From: Aphanocapsa lilacina HA4352-LM1
GTDB taxonomy: Bacteria > Cyanobacteriota > Cyanobacteriia > Gloeobacterales > Gloeobacteraceae
NCBI GenBank assembly: GCA_019359725.1
Contig: JAHHGR010000002.1
Span: 1 to 64,000 of the forward strand
Length of the DNA stretch: 64,000 bases
Direction of reading: 5' to 3'
Shown: positions 36,403 to 45,606 of the stretch, piece by piece
How the letters are laid out: every line of letters starts with the position of its first letter
Position numbering within the stretch: position 1 is the stretch's first letter
Position numbers and translations under genes: made by a program
The notes under the pieces: generated by a model
Databases searched by the model: none
Told to the model about the DNA's origin: nothing
Seen by the model: the letters and a program-made list of their open reading frames with translations, nothing else

Positions 36403-37560
36403 TCAGCGGACGGTGGCGGTGGGCACCGTCCGCACCGGTAGCCGCACGCTCAGCCAGGCACCGCCGGTCTCGGGGTGGTTATCGGCTTTGACCATGCCCT
36501 GGTGCGCTTCGACAATCTGGCGGACGATGGCGAGTCCCAGGCCGGTACCGCCGGTCTGGCGGGCGCGGGCCGGATCGGCGCGGTAAAAGCGCTCGAACAC
36601 CCGATCGAGATCCTGGCGCGGAAAACCGGGGCCGCCATCGATAATCTCGATGGTTACCCAATCGGGCTGGGTGCGCATGCGCACCCAGAACGCTTCGCCC
36701 TTGGGGCTGTAGCGCACGGCGTTGTCGAGCAGGTTGAGCAAGGCCCGGTAGAGGCGCTCTTCGTCGGCACAGACGTTCACGCTTGCGGGGCTGTCGATCT
36801 CTATGCGCACCTGGCGGCGCTCGGCGAGCGGCTCAAGGGTGGTCCAGGTCTGCTCGACAAGTTGCACCAGATCCACCCCTTCTTTGAAATTCAACTGGGT
36901 GCGGCCCGCCTGCCAGCGGCTGAATTCGAGCAGATCCTGCACCAACAGATTGAGGCGCTGCACCTCGCCCAGTAGCCGCTCGAGCCAGCGCTGCTGATCC
37001 GGACCCACCCGCGGCAGGACCATCTCGGCCACCAGCCGGATGGAGGTGAGCGGAGTCTTCAGTTCGTGGGCGGCATCTCCCACCCAGCGGTCGCGCTGCT
37101 GAAGGAGTTGGGCCACTGCACTTTGATCGTCGATGTAGAGTCCCACCCGCAGACCCGGCAGCGGCACCGCCAGCGCACCCACCGTCCAATCGCCGCGGAC
37201 GGTTTTGAGGCCGACGTTGCGCTGCTGTACCCGCATGCCCCGGCGCGCCTGCAGCACCAGGCCCATCAAGGTGGCGTCCAGTTCGACCAGGGGTAGACCG
37301 ATAGCCGGCAATTCCAGGTAGCGACTGGCCAGGCAGCTGGCGGCGATGAGCCGGTTTTGGCTATCGAGCAGAACGTAGGCGATGGGGGCAGCTTCCAGCA
37401 GAGCGCGATAGACTGCGATCGGCCCGCGCAGAGCGAGCCAGGTGCCCAGAGCGCCCAGCAGTACTCCCAAGGCCATACCCACAGCCAGCCAGGGCCACAC
37501 GGCACCTTCTCCCCTCGCGTGCCTTCCGTCCCTATTGTGGCAACGCTCCCCTTGGGACAC
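36403..37560 (-). CDS. Sensor histidine kinase (PhoR/SphS-like)
   Basis: A 385-residue membrane kinase. One hydrophobic helix at about 23-46 (WLAVGMALGVLLGALGTWLA) is followed by a PAS-like domain (about 50-140; ALLEAAPIAYVLLDSQNRLI). The HisKA box is DAAHELKTPLTSIRLVAEM with the phospho-His about residue 165, and the HATPase domain has NLLDNAVRY, DGGPGFP and GTGLGLAIVRQ. The layout resembles phosphate sensors such as SphS. No response regulator is adjacent. GTG start at 37560 without a clear ribosome site; start uncertain. Confidence 0.88.
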   Translation of the reverse strand: MSQGERCHNRDGRHARGEGAVWPWLAVGMALGVLLGALGTWLALRGPIAVYRALLEAAPIAYVLLDSQNRLIAASCLASRYLELPAIGLPLVELDATLMGLVLQARRGMRVQQRNVGLKTVRGDWTVGALAVPLPGLRVGLYIDDQSAVAQLLQQRDRWVGDAAHELKTPLTSIRLVAEMVLPRVGPDQQRWLERLLGEVQRLNLLVQDLLEFSRWQAGRTQLNFKEGVDLVQLVEQTWTTLEPLAERRQVRIEIDSPASVNVCADEERLYRALLNLLDNAVRYSPKGEAFWVRMRTQPDWVTIEIIDGGPGFPRQDLDRVFERFYRADPARARQTGGTGLGLAIVRQIVEAHQGMVKADNHPETGGAWLSVRLPVRTVPTATVR

Positions 37561-37593
37561 AATCGTTGAGCCGTCGATGGGTTGCAGGTCGCA

Positions 37594-39129
37594 ATGGCTA
37601 ATTTACCGCGCGCCGCACAACTGAACTTAAAAGAAGCGATCGGTCAGTTGCTGGTGCCGCGCATCTCCGGGTTTTTGCTGGATCACCAGCGGCTCTATCC
37701 ACAGTGGGAACTGGCTGCAGTCCGCCTCGAAGCAGCGATAGTCACCCACGGCGTCGGTGGTGTGCTCGTCTACGGCGGCAGCCTGGGCGACACGTTCCTC
37801 AAAATTCAGGCGCTGCAGCAGCAGGCGGCCCTGCCGCTCCTGATCGCCGCCGATCTGGAGGCCGGCTGCGGCCAGCACATCCGCGGCGCCACCGTGCTGC
37901 CGGTGGCCCGCGCCCTGGGGGCGGCGGCCGAAGCCGACTACGCCTACCACTGCGGGGCGATCACCGCCCGGGAGGCGCGCTCGGTGGGCATCAACTGGGT
38001 GCTCGCTCCCTGCCTCGATGTGATGAGCAATCCCCGCAACCCGGTCATTGGTCTGCGCTCCTTCGGCGAAGACCCACGCGAGGTAGCCCGCCTGGGGGTG
38101 GCCTTTGCCGCCGGATTGCGCGACGGCGGGGTGCTCTCGGCTATCAAACATTTTCCTGGCCACGGCGATGTCGAGGTCGATTCGCACCTGGCGCTGCCGG
38201 TGCTCGGACGCGAGCGCGCCAGGCTCGAAGCGGAGGACTGGCTGCCCTTTCGGGCGGTCCTTGCGGCGGGGGCCGACAGCCTGATGAGCGCCCACCTGCG
38301 CGTCCCCGCCCTCGATCCTGAGTGGCCCGCCACGCTCTCGCGGCGGATCCTCACTGAGATCGTCCGCGAAGCGTGGGGCTACACGGGCATCATCGTTACC
38401 GACGCCCTCAACATGGGGGCGATCGCAAGCTGGCCCGCCCCGGCGGTGCGTGCCCTGCAGGCCGGTGTGGACGTGATCATGATGCCTGAGAGCGTGCCCG
38501 ACACAGTCGATCTCATCGTCTCGGCGGTGCGGCGCGGGTTGCTCAGCGAAGAGCGGCTCTACGCTTCGGTGGAGCGGGTGCTCGCCGCCAAGGCGCGCCT
38601 GGCACCCCCGTCCGCTGCGCCCCTCGCCGTCGAGCAGCGTTCCGGCCAGGCCCTGGAGCGGATGATCGCCAAGGCGGCCGTGACCGTCGAGCGCGACCGG
38701 GCCGGGCTGTTGCCCGTTCCCTGTCTGAAGCCGACCCTCAACATCCTGGTGGTCGACCGGTGCCTGGACGGCACGGTCGCCGCCGATTCGCCCATCCTTG
38801 AGCGCCGCGAACTGGGGCCGCACTACGAGACCCACTGGCTGGAGGCAGCCGCGGGTGAGGAGTACCTGGCGTTTTTGGGCGGGCGCGCCGCTGCCCATGA
38901 GCGCACGCTGGTGCAGGTGCTCACACCGGTGCGCGCCTACCGGGGAACGGCCGGGGTGCACCCGGCCGCGGAGCACTTTTTGCGCAGCCTTGCGGGGGAG
39001 CGCACGATCCTGGTGAGCTACACCAATCCCTACCTCGGGCGGCAGTTCGAGCAGCTCTCGACGGTGCTCAACGCCTTCAACAACGGCCCCGCCAGCCACG
39101 CGGCGGCGCTGGAGCGCTTGGAGAGCTAG
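37594..39129 (+). CDS. Glycoside hydrolase family 3, NagZ-like
   Basis: A 511-residue protein. The N-terminal GH3 barrel (about 1-340) has the family signature KHFPGHGDVEVDSHLALPVL with the catalytic His/Asp dyad loop of beta-N-acetylglucosaminidases. It also has NPVIGLRSFGEDP and the nucleophile Asp in IIVTDALNMGAI. A second domain of about 170 residues follows with no catalytic motif. It probably trims N-acetylglucosamine from peptidoglycan fragments; no signal peptide, so cytoplasmic. ATG 37594 preferred over TTG 37582. Divergent from the kinase gene with a 33-bp gap. Confidence 0.88.
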   Translation: MANLPRAAQLNLKEAIGQLLVPRISGFLLDHQRLYPQWELAAVRLEAAIVTHGVGGVLVYGGSLGDTFLKIQALQQQAALPLLIAADLEAGCGQHIRGATVLPVARALGAAAEADYAYHCGAITAREARSVGINWVLAPCLDVMSNPRNPVIGLRSFGEDPREVARLGVAFAAGLRDGGVLSAIKHFPGHGDVEVDSHLALPVLGRERARLEAEDWLPFRAVLAAGADSLMSAHLRVPALDPEWPATLSRRILTEIVREAWGYTGIIVTDALNMGAIASWPAPAVRALQAGVDVIMMPESVPDTVDLIVSAVRRGLLSEERLYASVERVLAAKARLAPPSAAPLAVEQRSGQALERMIAKAAVTVERDRAGLLPVPCLKPTLNILVVDRCLDGTVAADSPILERRELGPHYETHWLEAAAGEEYLAFLGGRAAAHERTLVQVLTPVRAYRGTAGVHPAAEHFLRSLAGERTILVSYTNPYLGRQFEQLSTVLNAFNNGPASHAAALERLES

Positions 39130-39165
39130 GGTCCGGTACAATTTCTGTGCAGCAAACCGCAAGCC

Positions 39166-40053
39166 ATGTCACAGTTCGACCTCGACGCTTACCTGCGCCA
39201 GTGCCGCTCGCAGGTGGAAACCGCCCTCGATCGCTATCTACCTCAGCAGTACCCGGACAAGCTCTACGAAGCGATGCGCTATTCGCTTCTGGCGGGAGGC
39301 AAGCGCCTGCGGCCGATTTTGTGCCTGACCAGCTGCCGGATGTGCGGCGGCAGCGCGGATCTGGCGATGCCCACCGCCTGCGCCCTGGAGATGGTGCACA
39401 CCATGTCGCTCATCCACGACGACTTGCCCGCCATGGACGACGACGACTACCGCCGGGGCAAGCTCACCAACCACAAAGTCTACGGCGAGGACATGGCCAT
39501 CCTGGCGGGCGATGCCCTGCTCGCCTACGCCTTTCAACTGATTGCCGAGAAAACCGTGGGGGCGCAGCCTGAGCGCGTCGTCGAGGTGCTCGGCCGTCTG
39601 GGCAAAGCGGCGAGCGGCGCTGGTCTGGTGGGGGGCCAGGTGGTCGATCTCGAATCGGAAGGCCGGACAATCACCCTCGAAACCCTCGAATACATTCATA
39701 CCCACAAGACCGGCGCTCTGCTCGAGGTCTCGGTGATCTCCGGGGCCATCCTGGCCGGGGCCGACGGCGGGGTCGTCGAGCGGCTGACCCGCTACAGCCG
39801 CTGCATCGGACTGGCCTTTCAAATCCGCGACGATCTGCTCGACATCACCGCCACCCAGGCGGAACTGGGCAAGACCGCCGGCAAGGACCTGCGCGACCGC
39901 AAGGCGACCTACCCGAGCCTGCTGGGCTACGACGGCGCGCGCGACCGCGCCGAGCAGTTGCGCAGGCAAGCGGTGGCGGAACTGGCGGATTTTGGCGAAT
40001 CGGCCCGGCCGCTGACCGCCCTTGCCGAATTTATCGTGCAACGGCGCCATTAA
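39166..40053 (+). CDS. crtE: Geranylgeranyl diphosphate synthase
   Basis: A 295-residue short-chain trans-prenyltransferase supplying C20 precursors for carotenoids, chlorophyll and quinones. The first aspartate-rich motif [14 protein letters not shown] and the second [10 protein letters not shown] are intact, as is GGKRLRP. The extra residues in the first motif (DDxxxxD form) fit bacterial type-II GGPP/FPP synthases. No other carotenoid gene is next to it. Confidence 0.93.
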   Translation: MSQFDLDAYLRQCRSQVETALDRYLPQQYPDKLYEAMRYSLLAGGKRLRPILCLTSCRMCGGSADLAMPTACALEMVHTMSLIHDDLPAMDDDDYRRGKLTNHKVYGEDMAILAGDALLAYAFQLIAEKTVGAQPERVVEVLGRLGKAASGAGLVGGQVVDLESEGRTITLETLEYIHTHKTGALLEVSVISGAILAGADGGVVERLTRYSRCIGLAFQIRDDLLDITATQAELGKTAGKDLRDRKATYPSLLGYDGARDRAEQLRRQAVAELADFGESARPLTALAEFIVQRRH

Positions 40054-40120
40054 AAAACTGTGCCCGGCGCGAAATCGTATGCGATTATGATTCTGGACCA
40101 CGTGTGCGCTGATTGGTTGA

Positions 40121-40135
40121 GGAGTGTTAACAATG
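40121..40135 (+). promoter_or_regulatory. Ribosome site deciding the major porin start
   Basis: GGAG at 40121-40124 stands eight bases before ATG 40133. An in-frame GTG at 40124 would have no such spacing. Confidence 0.6.
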
Positions 40136-41968
40136 CGACATGCCTACGTAAGCTTGGGGCTGGCCGGCGCGCTGGGCCTTCTTGCTGTGGTCGCGCTGCC
40201 GGCTGTGGCCGAGGTGCCGACGACGAGCGTCAACGATCTTAGTAGTCCATCGATGTTCGGGCAACGGGGCGCCACCGCCCAAGTCAACTCGGTCTCCGAA
40301 CTGACCGACGTCGATCCCAATTCCTGGGCCTTCCAGGCGTTGAAGTCCGTCGTCGAGCGCTATGGCTGCCTGGAGGGTTACCCCGATAAGACCTATCGAG
40401 GCAACCGGCCACTGTCGCGCTACGAATTTGCCGCCGGTTTGAATGCCTGTCTTGAAAAAGTCAACGAACTGATTACCGCCTCCACCGCCAACCTGGCCAC
40501 CAAAGAAGACCTGGCCACGTTGCAGCGGCTGCAGGAAGAGTTCCGCAACGAGCTGGCGGCCCTGCGCGGCCGCGTGGACGCCCTCGAAGCGAAGACCAAA
40601 GAAATCGAGTCGAAGCTCTTCTCGACGACCGCCAAGCTCGACGCGGAAGTGCTCATGGCCGCCAACATCCAGGGCGGCGACGTCAATTACAACTACGTCG
40701 ACGGCGCAGGCAACTCCCAAGGCTTCGGCGGCCAGGCCAACGCCAACTTCATCACCCGCACCCGCCTCAATATCCGGGCCAACTCGCTGATTACCAGGGG
40801 CGACCAGTTGCGCGTCCGCCTCAACGGCCGCGCCGGCGAATCGACCCCCTTCACCTCCAGCCAGGGCCGCGTCGGCCGGGTCGACTACACCGAAGCGACC
40901 GGCGGACGGCTCGATGGCGCGGCTGCGATCGACTTCGACAAGGTCTACTACGACTTTCCGATTTCGCTATTTGGTGGCGTCAACAACCTGCGCATCCGCT
41001 TCGGCCCGCGCGTCGAAAACATCGACCTGCTCGGCCGCAACAAATTCACCCAGAACGAAGGCCAGCAGTTCTCCTTCCGCAACTTCCGCAAAGACCCGCT
41101 GCTCATTCAGATCCAAGAAAGCTCTCACCCCGGCGCCCACATCGACCTGCGCTTCTCGCGGCAGTTTGCCCTGCGCATCTTCTACGCAGCGCGCGACGGC
41201 GGTTCGGCCGGCGGCATTCCCGACACGATTGGCAACGTGCCCTTCGGCGGTTCGGGCCTGTTTGGCGGCAGCACCCAGATCGCTGCTGAAATCGGCTTCC
41301 AGCCCACCCCGTCGATTGACATCGGCCTGGGCTTTAGCTACGTCAACGTCTCCTCGGCGGGCGGCAGTTCCGGCTTCATCTACGGCGATGCCTCCGGTGC
41401 CGGCGGCGGCGACGGTCGTCTGCGCTACAACGCCGCCAACGTCAGCAACGTCGGCCACTCGATCTTCAATGCCCACGTCGATTGGGACATCCTGCCGCAG
41501 GTTGCCATCTTCGGCCGCTACACTTTCGCCAACTCCAACTTCTTCGGCTATGGCGGCGGCGACTTCAACGTCGGCGGCTCGCTCGATTCCAACACCTGGA
41601 TGGCCGGTCTCGCCTTCCCCGACTTGTTCGGCCGCGGCAACGCCCTGCAGCTAGCCTATCTGCAGCCCATCCAAATCTCCAACAACGGTGTCATCGCCTT
41701 TCCAGCCAGCGGCAGCAACCCGTCCACCGACCCGCGCGGCGCTGAGAACGTCTTTGTGGGCAACATCGATCCGGCAACCGGCACCGTCAGCGCCAGCGGT
41801 CTGCCCTTCAACCGCACCGGCACCGAGGGCAACGTTGCGGTGGCTTACCGCTACCGGATCTCCGACCGGCTGTCGCTCACTCCGGAGGTGCTCTTTGTGA
41901 TCAACCCCAACAACGTCAACCAGAACGGTCTGACAATCGGCAACGTCCGGGCCACCTTCGAGTTCTAG
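40133..41968 (+). CDS. SLH-domain porin, OprB/iron-uptake porin type (second copy)
   Basis: A 611-residue outer-membrane porin. A signal peptide (to about residue 28, AVAE) is followed by a well-kept SLH domain: ELTDVDPNSWAFQALKSVV, YGCLEGYPDKTYRGNRPLSR and YEFAAGLNACLEKV. Then comes a coiled coil (about 125-165) and a beta-barrel of about 440 residues ending in Phe (RATFEF). Compared with the paralogue at 4514 the SLH part is far better conserved, so this is the likelier major cell-wall-anchored porin. A strong terminator follows 20 bp after the stop. Confidence 0.92.
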   Translation: MRHAYVSLGLAGALGLLAVVALPAVAEVPTTSVNDLSSPSMFGQRGATAQVNSVSELTDVDPNSWAFQALKSVVERYGCLEGYPDKTYRGNRPLSRYEFAAGLNACLEKVNELITASTANLATKEDLATLQRLQEEFRNELAALRGRVDALEAKTKEIESKLFSTTAKLDAEVLMAANIQGGDVNYNYVDGAGNSQGFGGQANANFITRTRLNIRANSLITRGDQLRVRLNGRAGESTPFTSSQGRVGRVDYTEATGGRLDGAAAIDFDKVYYDFPISLFGGVNNLRIRFGPRVENIDLLGRNKFTQNEGQQFSFRNFRKDPLLIQIQESSHPGAHIDLRFSRQFALRIFYAARDGGSAGGIPDTIGNVPFGGSGLFGGSTQIAAEIGFQPTPSIDIGLGFSYVNVSSAGGSSGFIYGDASGAGGGDGRLRYNAANVSNVGHSIFNAHVDWDILPQVAIFGRYTFANSNFFGYGGGDFNVGGSLDSNTWMAGLAFPDLFGRGNALQLAYLQPIQISNNGVIAFPASGSNPSTDPRGAENVFVGNIDPATGTVSASGLPFNRTGTEGNVAVAYRYRISDRLSLTPEVLFVINPNNVNQNGLTIGNVRATFEF

Positions 41969-41988
41969 GCTGATAGCCGCCCGATTGA

Positions 41989-42034
41989 AGAGCGCCCCCA
42001 AGCTTAGGGGTCAAGCTTGGGGGCGCTCTTTTGT
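41989..42034. terminator. Bidirectional terminator between porin and epimerase genes
   Basis: A perfect 17-bp stem (AGAGCGCCCCCAAGCTT at 41989-42005 with its complement at 42013-42029) encloses a seven-base loop and ends in TTTT. It serves both convergent genes. The epimerase stop codon (42004-42006) lies at the top of this hairpin, so the last codons of that gene form one arm. Confidence 0.9.
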
Positions 42035-43164
42035 GGGGCGCATAGCAGTCCCCGGCGGTGCAATTCCTGGTTGGCTATGTCTAGGGTATCGTCGCTTTGC
42101 GGCTGGGAAAGCACCCACTGGGCGAAACGTCTTAACCCTTCTTCCAGGCGGATCATCGCTTCAAAACCGAGGACGCGACCGATGGCGCTCAAGTCTGCGC
42201 AGCAGTGGCGGACGTCTCCCCGCCGGTACTGGCCGGTAATTTCGATGGAAACCGACTGTGCGAACGCCAGGCATAGCTCCTCGGCCACCGAACGCAGCGG
42301 TACCGCAACACCGGAGCCGACGTTGAAAATCTGGTTGTGTGCGTTCTGTGAAGTAAGAACCAATGTGAAGGCGCGTACGACATCATCGACGTGCACAAAA
42401 TCCCGGCACATCAAGCCGTCCTCAAAGAGCAGCAGCGGCTTGCCCCAGCGGATGCGGTTGGCGAATACAGACAGCAAACCCGAGTAGGCGTTGCGCAGCG
42501 ACTGGCCCTCGCCGTACACGTTCTGCAGGCGCAAGATGGTGTAAGCGATACCGCTGGCCGGGCAGGCGAGCTTGACCAGTTCCTCCTGGCTCCATTTGGT
42601 CAGTGCGTAGATCGAAGCCGGTCTGAGCGGTGCTCCCTCCGGGGTCGGCAAAGGCAGCAGCGGCCGGCCCTGCTCGTCGGCCGGTTCCCAGCGTCCCCGC
42701 TCAAGGGCGGCTAGATTGCGCGGCGGCGGGTAGACCGTTTGACCGACGGCGGTGGCGTAGCACCCCTCGCCGTAGACGGCCCGAGACGACGCGAGCACCA
42801 GCTGTTTGACCCTGTGCCGGCTTTCGCTCAGGATATCGAGCAGCAGTGCGGTGGCCTGGCAGTTGACGGCGTGGTAATGGGCAATCCGGTACATCGATTG
42901 GGCCGTGCCGGTTTCAGCCGCCAGGTGCACCACGCGCTCGATACCGCACAACGCCCGATACAGCGTTTCACGGCTGGTCACATCGCCCATCACCACTTCG
43001 ATCCGCCCGTCGAGGCGCCCCAGGAGCGGTGTATCGCCGTGCACCTGGGGATGGAAGTTGTCGAGTACCCGTACCGAGCAGCCTGCGCTCGCCAGGGCGT
43101 TAGCCAGCTGGGCGCCGATAAAACCGGCGCCGCCCGTGATCAAAATCGGTGTTGCAAAAGCCAT
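42004..43164 (-). CDS. NAD-dependent sugar epimerase/dehydratase (GalE-like SDR)
   Basis: A 386-residue extended SDR. The Rossmann start ILITGGAGFIGAQLANAL, the NAD contact VLDNFHP, HLAAETGTAQS, and the catalytic YALTKWSQEE (YxxxK) are all visible. The MYRIAHYHAVN region and TILRLQNVYGEGQS point to UDP-sugar 4-epimerases or related enzymes of surface polysaccharide synthesis. ATG 43164 begins right before the Rossmann strand; the longer frame is upstream noise. It is divergent from the O-GlcNAc-transferase-like gene across 120 bp. Confidence 0.88.
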   Translation of the reverse strand: MAFATPILITGGAGFIGAQLANALASAGCSVRVLDNFHPQVHGDTPLLGRLDGRIEVVMGDVTSRETLYRALCGIERVVHLAAETGTAQSMYRIAHYHAVNCQATALLLDILSESRHRVKQLVLASSRAVYGEGCYATAVGQTVYPPPRNLAALERGRWEPADEQGRPLLPLPTPEGAPLRPASIYALTKWSQEELVKLACPASGIAYTILRLQNVYGEGQSLRNAYSGLLSVFANRIRWGKPLLLFEDGLMCRDFVHVDDVVRAFTLVLTSQNAHNQIFNVGSGVAVPLRSVAEELCLAFAQSVSIEITGQYRRGDVRHCCADLSAIGRVLGFEAMIRLEEGLRRFAQWVLSQPQSDDTLDIANQELHRRGLLCAPQKSAPKLDP

Positions 43165-43284
43165 AATTTTGGCGGGGCTGGCCCGCTGAACTACCCAGAG
43201 CAGTATCGGGCGAGTCCTCACTCGGTGCAACTGCGAGGGCGAGCTTGGGGCAACAATCTGCTCCATTCGACAGGAAAATGCTGC

Positions 43285-45480
43285 ATGGGTAAGCCGCGCG
43301 GATTCGGCAAAGGACACAAATCGCCCTCGAATGATGAGCACCATGGTGCGCAGTTGCTGCAGCAGGCGCTGGCCATAGCGCGGCAGAATTTTGAGGTCGG
43401 TCGTTATTCGCAAGCAGCAGGCGTCTATCAGCACCTATTACTCAGGTGGCCGCAACAAGCCGAGGCGCTGCACGGGCTGGGGATGGCGCTGCACTTGCTG
43501 GGAGAAACCGGCGAGCGGGCCGCCCGCCTGGTGGGCCAGGCCACCCGGCTCAAACCCGACTTCGCGCAGGCCCACTATCACCTGGGACTCATCCTGGCCT
43601 CACAGCAGCGCTTCGCCGAGGCCGTGCCCTCCTACCGGCGGGCCATCGCTTTGCAAGACGATCACACCGAAGCGCACCTGTCTTTGGGCTATGCGCTCGA
43701 AGCCCTGCAGCAATTGGCGCAAGCGGCCGAGTGCTACCGGCGGGCCATCGCCCTCGATCCGCGCTTTGCCGAAGCGCACTACAACCTGGGCAACGTTTTG
43801 CGCGTACAGGGCGCCTGGAAGGAAGCGATCGCCAGTTACCACACAGCGCTGGCCGTGCGGCCGGATCATGTCGGTGCCTGGAATAATCTGGCCCATCTCT
43901 TCGACAACCAGGGCGAAGCGCAGCAGGCCGTGGCGTGCTTTCGCCAGGCCCTGGCCCTGGCCCCAAATCTGGCGCGCCTGCACACCAATCTGGGCACGGT
44001 GCTCGAGGACCAAGGTCAAACCGAAGAGGCACTCGCCTGCTTCGAGCGCGCCTTGCAACTCGAACCGCACTGCGCCCCGGCGCTGTGGCAGATGCAGCTG
44101 TGCCTGCCGGTGCTCTACTGCGACCCGGCGGAGATCCCCGTGTGGCATGCCCGTTTTTCCCGCAACCTCGAAGCACTGATTGGCCGCACCCGTTTCGATA
44201 CGTCCGAGGGGCGCGAAGCGGCCCTCGCAGGGGCAAGCTGCCAGGTCAACTTTTATCTGCAATACCAGGGTATCGACGACACGGCTCTGCAGCGGCGCTA
44301 TGGCGAATTTGTGCACCGGGTGATGGTTGCCAATTTCCCGCAGTGGGCGCACTGCGGGGAGCGTCCCCGGCGGCCCGGTGCAAAGATTCGCCTGGGCTAT
44401 GTATCTTCCTATATCCTGAGCCACAGCGGCACCCGCTGGGTACTCGGCTGGCTAAAAAACCACGACCGCTCAAAATTTGAGATCTATTGCTATCACACCG
44501 GCCAGGAGGTGGACGGAGCCACCGAGCAATTCGACCGCACCAGCGACATCTTCCGGCACATCCCCGAGAGTCTGGAAGCTGCTTGCAGACAGATCCGCGA
44601 CGACGGCCTCGATGTACTGATTTATCCGGACATCGGCATGGAACCGAAGACGACGCTGATGGCCGCTTTGCGCCTGGCGCCAGTGCAGTGCGGCGCCTGG
44701 GGCCATCCGGTCACCACCGGATTGCCGACTATCGATTACTTTTTTTCTGGAGAGGCGATGGAGCCGGACCATCCCCAGCGCTACTACACCGAGAAACTGG
44801 TCCTGCTGCCGCGCATCGGTGTCTGCTACACCAGGCCGCCGCTACCGGCCGAGCCGGCTGCGCGCGAGCACTTCGCGCTTGAAGCGGAGCAAGTCGTCTA
44901 CTTATCCTGCCAATCGCTGTTTAAATATTTGCCCCAGTATGACTATATCTTCGCGGCCATCGCCCGACAGGTTCCCCGGGCAGTCTTTGTATTTGTCGCC
45001 CACCCGAGCCCGCATGTGAGTGGACTATTTGAACAACGCCTGCAGCGCGCCTTCGCAGCGTCCGGTCTCGATAGTCGGAACCACTGCCGGTTGCTGCCCC
45101 GGCAAAGCTATACCGGCTATCTCCACCTACTGCAAGTGAGCGATGTGTTTTTGGACACGTTCGATTTTTCCGGCGGCAACACCAGCCTGGAAGCCCTGGC
45201 GTTCGCCTTGCCCACCGTCACCTGTCCCAAAGCGTTCATGCGGGGACGACTTACGTACGCGATGCTGAAGGTGGCGGGTATCGAGCAGACGATTGCCCGC
45301 GATGAGGCCGAGTACATTGCGATTGCCGCGCGCCTCGGTCGGCAACCGGACTGGCGCCGGCAGATAGCGCAGATGCTCGCTGAGCGCAGCGGCGGCCTGT
45401 TTGAGGATCGCAGCTGTGTTGGGGCGCTTGAACAATTTTTGGTGGAGGTGACAAGCGCGGGGTGGAGCCCTCCGGCTTGA
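43285..45480 (+). CDS. TPR protein with O-GlcNAc transferase (SPINDLY-type) domain
   Basis: A 731-residue protein. Residues about 20-290 contain seven or more TPR units (for example HYHLGLILASQQRFAEAVPS, YRRAIALDPRFAEAHYNLGN, FRQALALAPNLARLHTNLGT). From about 355 comes the GT41 catalytic region: RLGYVSSYILSHSG, YHTGQEVDGATEQF, YPDIGMEPKTTLMAALRLAP, QCGAWGHPVTTGL, then FLDTFDFSGGNTSLEALAFA and LPTVTCPKAFMRGRLTYAML. It should add a sugar to proteins; the donor is uncertain because SPINDLY relatives use GDP-fucose and OGT uses UDP-GlcNAc. ATG 43285 has an AGGAAAA box; the longer frame overlaps the divergent epimerase. Confidence 0.9.
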   Translation: MGKPRGFGKGHKSPSNDEHHGAQLLQQALAIARQNFEVGRYSQAAGVYQHLLLRWPQQAEALHGLGMALHLLGETGERAARLVGQATRLKPDFAQAHYHLGLILASQQRFAEAVPSYRRAIALQDDHTEAHLSLGYALEALQQLAQAAECYRRAIALDPRFAEAHYNLGNVLRVQGAWKEAIASYHTALAVRPDHVGAWNNLAHLFDNQGEAQQAVACFRQALALAPNLARLHTNLGTVLEDQGQTEEALACFERALQLEPHCAPALWQMQLCLPVLYCDPAEIPVWHARFSRNLEALIGRTRFDTSEGREAALAGASCQVNFYLQYQGIDDTALQRRYGEFVHRVMVANFPQWAHCGERPRRPGAKIRLGYVSSYILSHSGTRWVLGWLKNHDRSKFEIYCYHTGQEVDGATEQFDRTSDIFRHIPESLEAACRQIRDDGLDVLIYPDIGMEPKTTLMAALRLAPVQCGAWGHPVTTGLPTIDYFFSGEAMEPDHPQRYYTEKLVLLPRIGVCYTRPPLPAEPAAREHFALEAEQVVYLSCQSLFKYLPQYDYIFAAIARQVPRAVFVFVAHPSPHVSGLFEQRLQRAFAASGLDSRNHCRLLPRQSYTGYLHLLQVSDVFLDTFDFSGGNTSLEALAFALPTVTCPKAFMRGRLTYAMLKVAGIEQTIARDEAEYIAIAARLGRQPDWRRQIAQMLAERSGGLFEDRSCVGALEQFLVEVTSAGWSPPA

Positions 45481-45606
45481 ACCAGTTTTTGTGCCGCACA
45501 GACGGGTTGCGGTCCGTTTTTTTGTATTATGCAGAAGTCTTTCTATAACCCCCCCCCCGGCGGTGGTGCTTCATAGAATGGCGGTACTTTCGCAAGAGGC
45601 CAAGAC
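45481..45606 (+). promoter_or_regulatory. ppc leader: T-rich terminator-like stretch and C10 tract
   Basis: Just after the glycosyltransferase stop, ACGG...CCGT followed by seven Ts (about 45503-45524) resembles a weak intrinsic terminator. Next, TATTAT at 45526-45531 could be a -10 box. A run of ten C residues (45549-45558) then lies 49 bp before the ppc GTG start. The C-tract could slip during replication and alter leader spacing. Confidence 0.45.

Noticed and set aside
37627-39162. 511-codon open frame antisense to the GH3 gene
   Set aside because: Long antisense frames are common in GC-rich DNA. Its sequence is rich in His, Arg, Gly and Gln with no domain, and the GH3 frame has perfect family motifs.
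42739-43284. 182-codon N-terminal extension of the O-GlcNAc-transferase-like frame
   Set aside because: It lies antisense to the epimerase coding sequence and has no TPR pattern; the ATG at 43285 has a proper ribosome site.
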